Shown: positions 1 through 8,252, counted from the first letter of the stretch. The stretch is 64,000 nt of DNA from Sulfurovum xiamenensis (GCF_030347995.1 NZ_JAQIBC010000006.1:1-64000), one strand, 5' to 3'. The notes: a model not told the origin generated them from the sequence alone. Translations and numbers: made by a program.

Positions 1-57
1 AAGCAAGGACAGAAAGTCATGGGTCTTGATGAAAAAGATCGCCAGACTGCACAATAG
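1..57 (+). CDS. 3' end of an unidentified gene (partial)
   Basis: Frame 1 is open from the window edge to a TAG at 55-57 and gives 18 residues ending DEKDRQTAQ. The tail is hydrophilic and is followed by about 80 bases of AT-rich spacer, so it is probably the C-terminus of a gene that starts outside the window. Too little is visible to name a family. It lies on the same strand as the histidine kinase downstream. Confidence 0.4.
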   Translation, partial: KQGQKVMGLDEKDRQTAQ

Positions 58-137
58 AATATACCTTTGGACTATTCTACGTAATTCTATACTACACTTT
101 AACGCTTCAATTCTTTTAAAAAATAAAGGGGCTTCCT

Positions 138-233
138 ATGGATTATCGTGTCAAAAACACCATAAAAGATCTATTTCAGTTCTCTTTATTGATACGCATA
201 CCACTAACGCTTTATCGTAGCAGAAGCTGCTAA
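138..233 (+). CDS. possible 31-residue leader ORF upstream of the histidine kinase
   Basis: An ATG at 138 is preceded by an AAAGGGG ribosome-binding sequence at a normal distance and opens a 31-codon frame ending at TAA 231-233, ten bases before the kinase start codon. The peptide begins MDYRVKNTIKDLF and ends YRSRSC; it is basic with a short hydrophobic middle. The good ribosome site and tight spacing suggest a translated leader or a coupled small protein. It is unrecognised, and chance cannot be excluded for so short a frame. Confidence 0.35.
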   Translation: MDYRVKNTIKDLFQFSLLIRIPLTLYRSRSC

Positions 234-243
234 AAGGATTTAC

Positions 244-2874
244 ATGAAGATATTAAAAAACAAACTGATACTTACTCTGTTCATGCTAGTCATTATAGGG
301 ATATCAGCAGTGACATCGTATTATACTTATCTCTCTTATCAAAGATATGTAGCTGCACAAAACAATGCACAGGTTTCTTTATTTATGAAGCATTTTGAGT
401 CTGTCATGAAAAATATTATAGATGAAAGAGTACAAAGTGCTACGTACTTGGTCACACATAATAAAGATGACTTGAGAAAACTCAAAGAGTCAAGAGTTAA
501 GACCGATCAGAATCTCTTGGAATTAGATGCATTTAACAAACAGAATGAGCATTTTACACGTTATCGTACCTATAGTAAACAAGCTACTGAGGCGTTAGAG
601 CTTATTCGTAGAGATGTAGATGATCTGCATGATAACTCTAGCGAAATGTACCATGACAAGGTCTTTATCCCATTATTCACAATCCTGCAAGACGTTACAA
701 CGGCTGAACAATCTGAGATAAAGAAAAGCTATCTGATGATGTATCAAAACTATACACTACTTAAAGAGAATACGGTTCAAGAAAATATACTGATCTCCTC
801 TATCTTACTTGGATCCAGAACTATAAGCTACGAAAAGAGAGAACTATGGGAACAGTTTATAGACAAAGATACCTTACCCCAGTTTTATACACTGGCAGAC
901 AATGACATAGCATTAAAACTCAGTGAACTGTTTTCGGTTGAAAAGTATAAGAGTATCATGTCTGATGAGCGTGACATGATCTCCTATGAATCGAGATCAG
1001 GGAAATACTCTGTCTCTCCTCTTGGTTGGTCAAACCAGATAGATATAAAGATGGATTATTTTAAGAAAGTACAATCCCTACTGCGTGACCAGATCCAAAC
1101 GATCAATAAAGAAACAATTACACAACAAGGAGAAGTTCTGGCATGGTATGGAGGAGCGACATTACTCCTAGTGCTTGTACTGCTTAAACTTTTCAGTTTA
1201 TTTTCCAAGATCGAAGATAATACACAGATCTCTGAGGAGACATTAAGAGATATCAAACTGGTATTGAATGAAAACCAACAAAGTGAACTTCAAAGATTGA
1301 TTCGTAATGGTAAATTTGATCATATCTATCGGTTTTTGCTCAAGACAATTAAAGACGGGAACCAGACCAAAGACCTCTTTCTTGCTAGTATGTCCCATGA
1401 GATACGTACCCCTCTCAACGGTATCCTTGGATTTACACAACTGCTCAAAGAGACGGATGTGTCAGAGGAACAAGCTGAGTTTATTTCAGTCATAGAGAAG
1501 AGTTCTGAAAACCTTTTGACCATCGTCAATGATATCCTTGACCTTTCCAAGATCAAAGCACAGAAGATAGAACTGGAAGCCATAGAGTTTGATCCTGTAG
1601 ATGCCTTTGAATCTGCTGTCGAATCTTATGCGGCAAAAGCGGCAGAAAATCATATTGACTTTAATATCTTTTTAGACCCGACACTACCTACGCTACTGAT
1701 AGGCGATCCTACGAAGATCTCCCAGGTCATCGTGAATCTCGTTAGTAATGCCATCAAATTTACTTCCACGAATGGTGAAGTGAGTGTATCTATCAAGAAG
1801 CTTTTTGAAGATGAGAATAAAGTAAACGTCAATTTTGAAGTGTCTGATACAGGTATCGGTCTTACCAAAGAGCAGCAGGGAAAAATATTTGAAGCATTTT
1901 CACAGGCAGATGTCAGTACAAGTAGAAAGTACGGAGGGACCGGTCTGGGACTCTCGATATCTGGTAAATTCATAGACCATATGGGAGGAAAATTGAGCAT
2001 TAGAAGTGTCAAAGATGAAGGCTCTACCTTCTATTTCACCCTGGCACTTCAAAAACCTAAAAGTGCGACAAAAAGAGAAGTGAATGATATGAGTGCCTAC
2101 ACGGTTGGTATTCTGAATTCGCATATCGATACAGAGTATTATATTAACGAAAACCTTGAGACCTATATCGCTTACACCGGAGCCACTATCAAGCGTTATA
2201 CCGATGATTCACTCTTGGCGTTAAAAGGCACCTCTCAACTCCCTGATATCCTTTTTGTTGATCATAAATTCCGTCAGAGGGATGATGAACTTAAGCCGTT
2301 CCTGGACCTTGATACAAAGATCGTTGTGCTGTCAACAGGAGACCAGAAAAAAAATCTAAAGCGATACACATCGCAGATAGATAAGATACTCTATAAGCCT
2401 GTGAACTTTACAAAAACACTGCGCATGCTGAATGAGAAAGAGGATAGTTCTGAGACAAAAGAGAATCTTACCTTTAAAAATGTACATGTACTGGTTGCAG
2501 AAGATAATAAAATCAACCAAAAGCTGATACTCAATGTACTCGGTCGACTCGGTATAGAGGTCACTATCGCTAATAATGGACAAGAGGCACTTGAACAGCG
2601 TATGAAACATGAGTATGATATGATATTCATGGATATCGAAATGCCTGTTATGGGTGGTATGGAAGCAACGGGTCAGATCATCAGCTATGAAAGGAAGAAC
2701 CATAAATCACATATACCGATCGTTGCATTGACCGCAAACGCACTTGCAGGAGATAGAGAAAAGTATATGAGTGCAGGTATGGACAGCTATCTTTCAAAAC
2801 CTATAGACCTGGGAGCATTGAATCATCTCTTTGAAACCTATTTTGAGGATAGGATCATCCAGCAAGATGCGTAG
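244..2874 (+). CDS. hybrid sensor histidine kinase with probable NIT sensory domain
   Basis: This 876-residue membrane sensor kinase has a transmembrane helix at about 7-28, a long helical periplasmic part to about 295, a second helix at about 300-320, and then the kinase core. The periplasmic part carries DERVQSATYL, resembling the core of nitrate/nitrite-sensing NIT domains. The phospho-accepting histidine is His385 in SMSHEIRTPLNG. The ATP-binding N box is NLVSNAIKFT, with G boxes DTGIGL and GGTGLGLSIS. Residues about 617-735 look like a degenerate receiver without the N-terminal acidic pair. A full receiver follows at about 745-865 with Asp797 and a conserved Lys in YLSKPI. AGGA precedes the start. 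No partner regulator is adjacent. Nitrate sensing is inferred from the domain and the molybdate genes next door. Confidence 0.85.
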   Translation: MKILKNKLILTLFMLVIIGISAVTSYYTYLSYQRYVAAQNNAQVSLFMKHFESVMKNIIDERVQSATYLVTHNKDDLRKLKESRVKTDQNLLELDAFNKQNEHFTRYRTYSKQATEALELIRRDVDDLHDNSSEMYHDKVFIPLFTILQDVTTAEQSEIKKSYLMMYQNYTLLKENTVQENILISSILLGSRTISYEKRELWEQFIDKDTLPQFYTLADNDIALKLSELFSVEKYKSIMSDERDMISYESRSGKYSVSPLGWSNQIDIKMDYFKKVQSLLRDQIQTINKETITQQGEVLAWYGGATLLLVLVLLKLFSLFSKIEDNTQISEETLRDIKLVLNENQQSELQRLIRNGKFDHIYRFLLKTIKDGNQTKDLFLASMSHEIRTPLNGILGFTQLLKETDVSEEQAEFISVIEKSSENLLTIVNDILDLSKIKAQKIELEAIEFDPVDAFESAVESYAAKAAENHIDFNIFLDPTLPTLLIGDPTKISQVIVNLVSNAIKFTSTNGEVSVSIKKLFEDENKVNVNFEVSDTGIGLTKEQQGKIFEAFSQADVSTSRKYGGTGLGLSISGKFIDHMGGKLSIRSVKDEGSTFYFTLALQKPKSATKREVNDMSAYTVGILNSHIDTEYYINENLETYIAYTGATIKRYTDDSLLALKGTSQLPDILFVDHKFRQRDDELKPFLDLDTKIVVLSTGDQKKNLKRYTSQIDKILYKPVNFTKTLRMLNEKEDSSETKENLTFKNVHVLVAEDNKINQKLILNVLGRLGIEVTIANNGQEALEQRMKHEYDMIFMDIEMPVMGGMEATGQIISYERKNHKSHIPIVALTANALAGDREKYMSAGMDSYLSKPIDLGALNHLFETYFEDRIIQQDA

Positions 2875-2913
2875 TATCTAAAAGTATACGCCCGCAAGTC
2901 TACTCTGAATACC

Positions 2914-3600
2914 TTATACTAAAAGTGTATACGTTACAGTAGACGTTTTGCATAGTATCTCTTCCGGAGTGCCATCAGCTATGATCTTTCCATGGTCAAG
3001 AACCAGTATACGATCTGCAAGATGGTAAGAAGCATCGGTATCATGGCTTACCATGATCGTTGTGATACCAAATGTCTTATGTAGCTTCAGTATCTCATCT
3101 TGTAATTTAATCCGCATCTTCGGATCAAGGGCAGACAAAGGCTCATCCATCAATAGAAGCTTGGGCTGTTTCATCAACGCACGACAGAGACTGACCCTTT
3201 GTTTCTGACCACCACTGATACCTTTTACATTACGGTGTGATAATCTACTCAGTTCTGTCATCTCAAGAAGTCTTTGAGCCAGCGCTTTATCATCATTCAC
3301 AAAAAGCAAGTTTTCTTCTACATTCATATGATCAAACAGTGCATAGTCCTGAAATATAAACCCTATCTCTCTTTGTTGTGGAGGAAGCTTTTTTTGATCA
3401 CCTAACCAAACCACATCTTCCACATTGATATCACCTTCTGCATTTTCCAGACCTGCTAAGACTCTAAGAAGCGTTGTTTTACCAGAACCGCTTTCACCCA
3501 TCAATGCAATGAACTCACCTTTTTGTATCTCTAGAGTGACATCAAGATTCATCTCACCATGAGCACCATGCAGTCTTTTATGTATATCTATCTCTATCAT
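2914..3600 (-). CDS. modC: molybdate ABC transporter ATP-binding protein ModC (short form)
   Basis: This is the ATPase that drives molybdate import through ModB. Walker A is GESGSGKT at 35-42, the ABC signature ISGGQKQR at 128-135 and Walker B LLLMDEPLSALD at 148-159. At 228 residues it ends soon after the nucleotide-binding domain, whereas Escherichia coli ModC is about 350 residues and has a C-terminal Mop/TOBE domain. That regulatory domain is missing; the operon's ModE carries two. The start overlaps the modB stop by one base, and it is the last gene of modEABC. Confidence 0.92.
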   Translation of the reverse strand: MIEIDIHKRLHGAHGEMNLDVTLEIQKGEFIALMGESGSGKTTLLRVLAGLENAEGDINVEDVVWLGDQKKLPPQQREIGFIFQDYALFDHMNVEENLLFVNDDKALAQRLLEMTELSRLSHRNVKGISGGQKQRVSLCRALMKQPKLLLMDEPLSALDPKMRIKLQDEILKLHKTFGITTIMVSHDTDASYHLADRILVLDHGKIIADGTPEEILCKTSTVTYTLLV

Positions 3601-4283
3601 TAAAGTACACCTATTTTACGCTGACTCTGGTTAAAGATATACACTGACAAAAGTACTATAAAACTTATCAAAACCATGAAGGCACTGTATATATGTGCTG
3701 TACCATACTCCATCACTTCAACCATCTCATAAATAGCCACTGAAGCAACTTTCGTCTCACCGGGGATGCTTCCCCCAACCATGAGCACTACACCAAACTC
3801 ACCCACTGTATGTGCAAAAGTAATGATCAGTGCCGTGATAAGTGAAGGTTTGATATTTGGTAATGCAACCCTGAGAACAGTCTGTAACTTACTCTTTCCT
3901 GCAAGGTAAGATGCCTCTAGCATATGCTTGTTCAAAGACTCAAACCCACTTTGTAAAGGCTGCACCATAAAAGGAAGTGAGTAAAAACAACTTGCCACAA
4001 CCAAACCGGTAAAAGAGAAAACCAATTTCACACCAAAAAGGTCTTCAAAAAAAGCTCCCACCGTAGAGTTCGGAGAGAGTACGACTAAAATATAAAACCC
4101 CAACACAGAAGGAGGAAGCACGATCGGTAATGCCGTAATGGCTTCTAAAAAAGGTTTTGTCTTTGCAGTGCTTTGAGAGAGGTACCATGCCAAAGGCAGA
4201 GAAAGTATAAACAGTATCACTGTGGTCACACCTGCAAGTTTAAATGAAAGGATAAAAGGTGTCAAATCCAGGTTTTCTAACAT
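3600..4283 (-). CDS. modB: molybdate ABC transporter permease ModB
   Basis: This 227-residue inner-membrane permease has about five hydrophobic helices and the BPD_transp EAA loop near EASYLAGKSKLQTVLRVALPN, which contacts ModC. PIVLPPSVLGFY is typical of ModB. It should form a homodimer that takes molybdate from ModA. It starts directly after the modA stop codon and overlaps modC by one base, so the three genes are translationally coupled. Confidence 0.93.
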   Translation of the reverse strand: MLENLDLTPFILSFKLAGVTTVILFILSLPLAWYLSQSTAKTKPFLEAITALPIVLPPSVLGFYILVVLSPNSTVGAFFEDLFGVKLVFSFTGLVVASCFYSLPFMVQPLQSGFESLNKHMLEASYLAGKSKLQTVLRVALPNIKPSLITALIITFAHTVGEFGVVLMVGGSIPGETKVASVAIYEMVEVMEYGTAHIYSAFMVLISFIVLLSVYIFNQSQRKIGVL

Positions 4284-5036
4284 TTATTCTACCTTATACC
4301 CAAAGTTTTGCAATATCTCTTTGCCTTTTGCACTTAAGACAAAATCATAAAAAGCCTTTACTTCAGGATTACTTTCAGCTCTTTTCAAAATGACCATTCC
4401 CTGGTCAATAGGAGTGTAAAGGGTCTCATCCACATCACTCCAGTTTACCCCCTCTTTAAAATGTGCCATGCGTGGGCTGAAAAGTGAAGATTTTGCTATA
4501 AACCCGATATCTGCTGCAGTAGTTGCATAGGTAACGGTCTGTGAAATGGATTCCCCATAGACAAACTTCTTTTTAACTGCATCATAGAGATGAGCATTTT
4601 TCAGAGCTTCTACAGCTGCGACACCATAAGGTGCCGTTTTAGGATTTGCTATGGCTATTTTCTTGATCTTATCATGTGTTAAAAGCATCATACCTTGATC
4701 AAACTCCTGCGGATTTACCGACAAGTAAGCCAATGCACCCTGTGCATATACAATCGTTTTTGTAACAGCTATACCCTCTTTATAAAGTACTTCTGGGTAT
4801 TTCATATTTGCCGACATAAATAGTTCATAAGGTGCACCATTTTTTATCTGGGCCGTAAGTTTTCCAGAGCTCCCGAGGATCACTTCTATGTTTGTCTTTG
4901 GATATAACACATTAAAAGCTTTTTTGAGTGATTCTATGGCATAACTAACATTGGCAGCAACAGCGATCTTGATTTCACCTGCTCTTAACAGAGCGAAACT
5001 TAGCATCATAACTAATATAATTTTCTTCATAAACAT
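4284..5036 (-). CDS. modA: molybdate-binding periplasmic protein ModA
   Basis: This is the periplasmic solute-binding protein for molybdate, 250 residues, with an N-terminal signal peptide (MKKIILVMMLSFALL then a short cleavage region). The mature start AAEIK-like region is replaced here by AGEIKIAVAANVSYAIESL, which matches the ModA oxyanion-site family, as do LGSSGKLTAQI and GAPYELFMSAN. The ATG overlaps the modE stop, with GGG from the end of modE serving as ribosome site; a second ATG two codons later is also possible. Confidence 0.93.
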   Translation of the reverse strand: MFMKKIILVMMLSFALLRAGEIKIAVAANVSYAIESLKKAFNVLYPKTNIEVILGSSGKLTAQIKNGAPYELFMSANMKYPEVLYKEGIAVTKTIVYAQGALAYLSVNPQEFDQGMMLLTHDKIKKIAIANPKTAPYGVAAVEALKNAHLYDAVKKKFVYGESISQTVTYATTAADIGFIAKSSLFSPRMAHFKEGVNWSDVDETLYTPIDQGMVILKRAESNPEVKAFYDFVLSAKGKEILQNFGYKVE

Positions 5037-5815
5037 TATTTCCCTATCATAATATCATTGGCTTTGATCATAACGATCACAGAACTTCCTTCGATAATTT
5101 CCATCTTTTCTACAACAGATGTAGGCATGACAGATACAATGGTGTCATGATTCCCTATATCCACCACTGTTTTAGTATTCTCTACATCTCTATCTATCTT
5201 TCTGACGATACCTTCAAGACTATTCTCGTTACTTTTGTCCTCTGCCTTCTTAGATAAGATCACCGTACTGGATTTAAAGATCGCTATCACCGTTTGATGT
5301 TCCTCGATATGCAAATCTTCGACTGCTTCTTTGGTGATCACAGAAAGCAGTTCTTTCCCGCTTTTTAGTTTTAAAAGTATTTTTGCATTGACATTTTGAG
5401 AATCTACGGAAACGACCTCTGCTTGTATCTGATTACGTGCAGAAATTTGCATAGCTAATCTTCCAATGGTCTTAAATGCACCACTCTGGATATCTGTCAG
5501 TTCTGATAGCTTTTCCAAAAAACGTCTGTGCTCTTCTTTGAGAACTCCATAGTTTTTTAAGAGTTGTTGACCATACGCTGTGATCGTCGTACCGCCACCA
5601 TCTCTGCCTCCTGTCTCTCTGTATACGATCGGTTCAGGTGAAAGTGCATTCATGCTATCTACTGCTTCCCAGGCACTTTTGTAACTCATAGGTACAGCTT
5701 TTGCCGCTTTAGAAATGGATCCATGTTCTTCAATGGCATGAAGCAGTTCTATACGTTTCTCAAGCAAAAAAGGTTTACCTAACATTTCTAATGTAAGTTT
5801 TGATGAAAGTTCCAT
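5036..5815 (-). CDS. modE: molybdate-responsive regulator ModE with two Mop domains
   Basis: This DNA-binding repressor senses molybdate. Residues 1-100 are a LysR-type winged helix (GSISKAAKA..MSYKSAWEAVDSMN) followed by the ModE-type wing TGGRDGGGTTITAYG. Two molybdate-binding Mop/TOBE domains follow at about 124-188 and 199-259, so the 259-residue length matches full-size ModE. It is the first gene of modEABC and should repress its own operon when molybdate is plentiful. AAGGA lies six bases before the ATG. With ModC lacking its Mop domain, all Mop domains of the operon are here. Confidence 0.9.
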   Translation of the reverse strand: MELSSKLTLEMLGKPFLLEKRIELLHAIEEHGSISKAAKAVPMSYKSAWEAVDSMNALSPEPIVYRETGGRDGGGTTITAYGQQLLKNYGVLKEEHRRFLEKLSELTDIQSGAFKTIGRLAMQISARNQIQAEVVSVDSQNVNAKILLKLKSGKELLSVITKEAVEDLHIEEHQTVIAIFKSSTVILSKKAEDKSNENSLEGIVRKIDRDVENTKTVVDIGNHDTIVSVMPTSVVEKMEIIEGSSVIVMIKANDIMIGK

Positions 5816-5823
5816 CTCTTTCC

Positions 5824-5877
5824 TTATATACTCATATATACAACGAGGATTATAGCGTTATATACTTAAATATATAA
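5824..5877 (-). promoter_or_regulatory. modE promoter with two ModE-type operators
   Basis: On the minus strand a perfect TATAAT lies at 5849-5854. Just upstream of it, 5858-5877 is TTATAT-N8-ATATAA, a perfect six-base dyad with the same eight-base spacing as the E. coli modA ModE box as I recall it, flanked by CG on one side. A second copy, TTATAT-N8-ATACAA (11 of 12 positions), lies at 5824-5843 and ends nine bases before the modE start codon. One site sits between -35 and -10 and the other over the leader, which suits repression. The AT-rich context makes the second site less certain. Confidence 0.7.
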
Positions 5878-5999
5878 AGAGGACCAACTCTATATATTAA
5901 GAATGTATCCTTGATAATGGATGTAGATATTCGGTGTCACATAGTGAAGGAGAGAGGCACCCACTCCGATGCTTTTAAAGATCGAAGTGAGTGGATACT

Positions 6000-6185
6000 T
6001 TAGTATATCTTTTCGTTTGATTTGTCTTTGCTATCTCCATAGAGTCCACCTGCGACAGCACCTATAGCAGCAGCTGTCGCAACGGATCTTCCGGAACCAC
6101 CGACCAATGCAGTTACACCTGCAGCACCTATCAGCGCACCTTTTTGCGCTTCAGGACCTGGCTGTGCACATCCAGTTATGAATCT
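6000..6185 (-). pseudogene. remnant of a glycine-zipper lipoprotein lacking its signal peptide
   Basis: A frame of 61 codons on the minus strand reads ITGCAQPGPEAQKGALIGAAG, then a glycine/alanine-rich helix pair, and ends GDSKDKSNEKIY with TAA at 6000-6002. ITGCAQ looks like a lipobox and the rest like a glycine-zipper domain of small outer-membrane lipoproteins. There is no ATG, GTG or TTG in frame: a TAA lies four codons upstream of the cysteine-containing motif, 17 bases after the thioredoxin-like gene. The signal peptide appears deleted. The rest of 5816-6202 holds the mod operators and an imperfect CCACTC...GAGTGG hairpin at about 5970-6000. Confidence 0.6.
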
Positions 6186-6202
6186 TTATACGTTAACATT
6201 TA

Positions 6203-6700
6203 TTATTGTATCCATTCCATCCGTGCTAATAATCCTGCAGTTGTCATATACCCTACTTCTGTAAACCTCAACTTACCTTTAGCATCATAAATGAATGTCG
6301 TAGGAAATACTTCTATTTTAAACGCCTTTGACCAAACACCCTCTGTATCATTGAGCACTTTGAAACTCAATCCATTCTCTTGCATATAGGCTTGTACATT
6401 TGCATTACTCCCTGAATTGATAGCAATCGTTAATACTTCATACTCTTTTGATACGACTTCTATATTGGAGGCTTCAAGTTTACAAACAGGACAGGAGATA
6501 GCCCAAAAGTGGATAAGTAACGGTTTCCCATTTTCAGTACTAAAAGTACTGCCGTCTATAAGCCTTTCTTTTATCTGTGGCAACTGGTTTGATCCCAGAT
6601 CAGGAGCACGAATATAACTGATGAGTTGACTCACTATAACCAATAGTACCAAGGCTATAGTGATCTCTTTGATGGTAGATCTTATCTTCTCTTTATTCAT
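6203..6700 (-). CDS. membrane-anchored thioredoxin-like protein (TlpA/ScsD type)
   Basis: This 165-residue protein has one N-terminal membrane helix (about 12-30) and a periplasmic thioredoxin fold with the active site CPVC at Cys70-Cys73 in FWAISCPVCK. The cis-proline loop is EVFPTTFIY. Proteins of this type carry out thiol-disulfide exchange on exported proteins, for example in cytochrome c maturation or protection of cysteines; the substrate cannot be told from sequence. It overlaps the end of the kinase-like gene by four bases and is the third gene of a minus-strand operon. Confidence 0.8.
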   Translation of the reverse strand: MNKEKIRSTIKEITIALVLLVIVSQLISYIRAPDLGSNQLPQIKERLIDGSTFSTENGKPLLIHFWAISCPVCKLEASNIEVVSKEYEVLTIAINSGSNANVQAYMQENGLSFKVLNDTEGVWSKAFKIEVFPTTFIYDAKGKLRFTEVGYMTTAGLLARMEWIQ

Positions 6701-7542
6701 ATCTTTAACCTTTTGAGTGTACGTTCAAGCACTCCTATATAGCTTCCACCGTATAGTGCAACATGTACCAAAAGCGGGTATAGCTGATAGATCAGTACTT
6801 TGCTTTCATAAAAATCGTCACTTAAAGGGTGTATCTCCTGATAGGTATTGAAGAACAACTCTCCAAACGTACCAAAGAGCCGTATGAAAGCCAGTTCCAT
6901 CTCTTTGTCCCCATAGTAGATGGCAGGATCAATGAGACAAGCCCCCTCTCTCTCAAAAAGCACATTCCCGCTCCAGACATCACCATGCAGCAGCGAAGGG
7001 TAAATAGTACGCATATCTATCCGCTTGTAGAGATCTCGACACAGTACCTCTAATCGATCAACCATCTCTTTTGGTATTTTCCCTTTATCATAGCAGTGAC
7101 GTGCCATCGGCATAATACGCATCTGTCCCAGGAAAAGTGTCCAATTGTATTGGGTTTGCTCATTCTTTTGGAAGAAAGGACCGATGGTCGTATCGTAATA
7201 ATAGCCATACATACGGCTTTCATTGGTTTTTGAGTGCAATCTGCCTAAAAGCTTAGCCGCTTCTATCTCTTGTGTAGTTCTGTCTTGATCCATGGTTTGA
7301 ATATGTTCAAGTACCAAAAAAGACCCTTTAGAGAGGATCACATTTGGCACACGTATCTTAGCTTCATACAGATCCTTAAGCATATGTGCTTCGATGGCCA
7401 GTTTTTCTTTCTCTTCAGAAGTCTTTACCACGTATCTTTGATCTTCGACTCTAGCCATGTAGATATCACCTATCTGACCTTGTTGAAGCAACAATAAACG
7501 CTTGACATCCTGGCCTAATGCTTCACTGAGTTCTTCTTGCAC
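6697..7542 (-). CDS. fructosamine kinase family protein
   Basis: The 281 residues have the aminoglycoside-phosphotransferase fold of the fructosamine-3-kinase family. Lys40 in RYVVKTS is the likely ATP lysine, HGDVWSGN at 186-193 the catalytic loop and LIDPAIYYGDKEMELA at about 203-218 the metal-binding loop; HGDVWSGN is the family hallmark. Such kinases phosphorylate ketosamines on glycated proteins or amines so that the sugar detaches. It is cytoplasmic. It lies between a 72-residue protein and the TlpA-like gene in one operon, an association I cannot explain. Confidence 0.85.
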   Translation of the reverse strand: MQEELSEALGQDVKRLLLLQQGQIGDIYMARVEDQRYVVKTSEEKEKLAIEAHMLKDLYEAKIRVPNVILSKGSFLVLEHIQTMDQDRTTQEIEAAKLLGRLHSKTNESRMYGYYYDTTIGPFFQKNEQTQYNWTLFLGQMRIMPMARHCYDKGKIPKEMVDRLEVLCRDLYKRIDMRTIYPSLLHGDVWSGNVLFEREGACLIDPAIYYGDKEMELAFIRLFGTFGELFFNTYQEIHPLSDDFYESKVLIYQLYPLLVHVALYGGSYIGVLERTLKRLKI

Positions 7543-7761
7543 CTAAATGTCCAGATCATCCCAAAATTCATCAAAGTCCAGGTTCGTCATCGCATTCTCA
7601 TCGAAAAGATTTTTCTCCATGAGCTTCTGCTGCTGAGATTCGAAGTACTCTTCCAGTGCCTCTTCGAGCATTGTGTTGATGTCTTTTCCCAGTATCTCTG
7701 AAAAACTTTTGAGGTTTTCCACCGTGGTGTGTTTGAGTTCTATTTTTATATCTTTTTCCAT
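7543..7761 (-). CDS. small acidic protein, possible ribbon-helix-helix fold
   Basis: This 72-residue protein begins with a beta-strand-like stretch (KDIKIELKHTTVENL) and two short helices, a layout that resembles ribbon-helix-helix proteins, and ends in a very acidic tail with NLDFDEFWDDLDI. It is the first gene of the minus-strand operon and its stop codon abuts the kinase start. It has no toxin partner beside it, so calling it an antitoxin would be unsupported. I do not recognise a named family. Confidence 0.7.
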   Translation of the reverse strand: MEKDIKIELKHTTVENLKSFSEILGKDINTMLEEALEEYFESQQQKLMEKNLFDENAMTNLDFDEFWDDLDI

Positions 7762-7819
7762 AGTTGTATTTTACTGTAAGAACTCTGTTTTCTTCTTTTT
7801 ACAAGGAGTACGAATATTT

Positions 7820-7828
7820 TGCTATACT
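7820..7828 (+). promoter_or_regulatory. extended -10 promoter for the deaminase-like gene
   Basis: TGC-TATACT at 7820-7828 preceded by T-rich DNA is an extended -10 element, 35 bases before the GTG start of the deaminase gene. No clear -35 is visible, as is common for promoters in this class. Confidence 0.45.
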
Positions 7829-7862
7829 GACAAGAGTAGAACTATAGATACAAAGGGATAGT

Positions 7863-8252
7863 GTGAGCGCAAAAAAATTGATAGAAGAAGCACACAAAAT
7901 ACTTGGAGAATATACGCTAAGCAGTGACCATTATTCTGCAGGATCTGTTGCTGCTGCACTTTTAACAAGTCAGGGAAATGTCTACACGGGGATCAATATC
8001 GATATCGCCTGTGGTATTGGATTTTGTGCAGAACATTCTGCCATTGCAGAGATGTTGAAAAACAGAGAGACACAGATAGAAATGATCGTTGCGGTCAGTG
8101 CTGACTCCATCAGACCGCCATGCGGACGATGCAGAGAACTCTTATATCAGGTCGATGCGAAGAACATCCATACCAAAGTTTATCTCTCTGAAGAGCACTA
8201 TATGAGCCTGGATGAACTCTTGCCTCACCGTTGGAAACCAAGAGCAGGATAA
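7863..8252 (+). CDS. cytidine/blasticidin-deaminase-like zinc enzyme
   Basis: This 129-residue protein has the zinc site of cytidine deaminases: CAE at 55-57 in GFCAEHSA with Glu57 as proton shuttle, and PPCGRC with Cys87 and Cys90. The size fits homotetrameric cytidine deaminases or the blasticidin-S deaminase branch. Whether it acts on cytidine or another aminopyrimidine is not decidable here. The start is a GTG preceded by AAAGGGA; no better start lies nearby. It is followed on the same strand by a thioredoxin. Confidence 0.82.
   Translation: MSAKKLIEEAHKILGEYTLSSDHYSAGSVAAALLTSQGNVYTGINIDIACGIGFCAEHSAIAEMLKNRETQIEMIVAVSADSIRPPCGRCRELLYQVDAKNIHTKVYLSEEHYMSLDELLPHRWKPRAG

Noticed and set aside
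26-220. 64-codon plus-strand frame before the kinase
   Set aside because: It has no ribosome site, overlaps the better-supported 31-codon frame and codes for an unlikely peptide.
7543-7761. 72-residue protein as an antitoxin of a toxin-antitoxin pair
   Set aside because: No toxin is adjacent, and its operon partners are a kinase-like enzyme and a thioredoxin.
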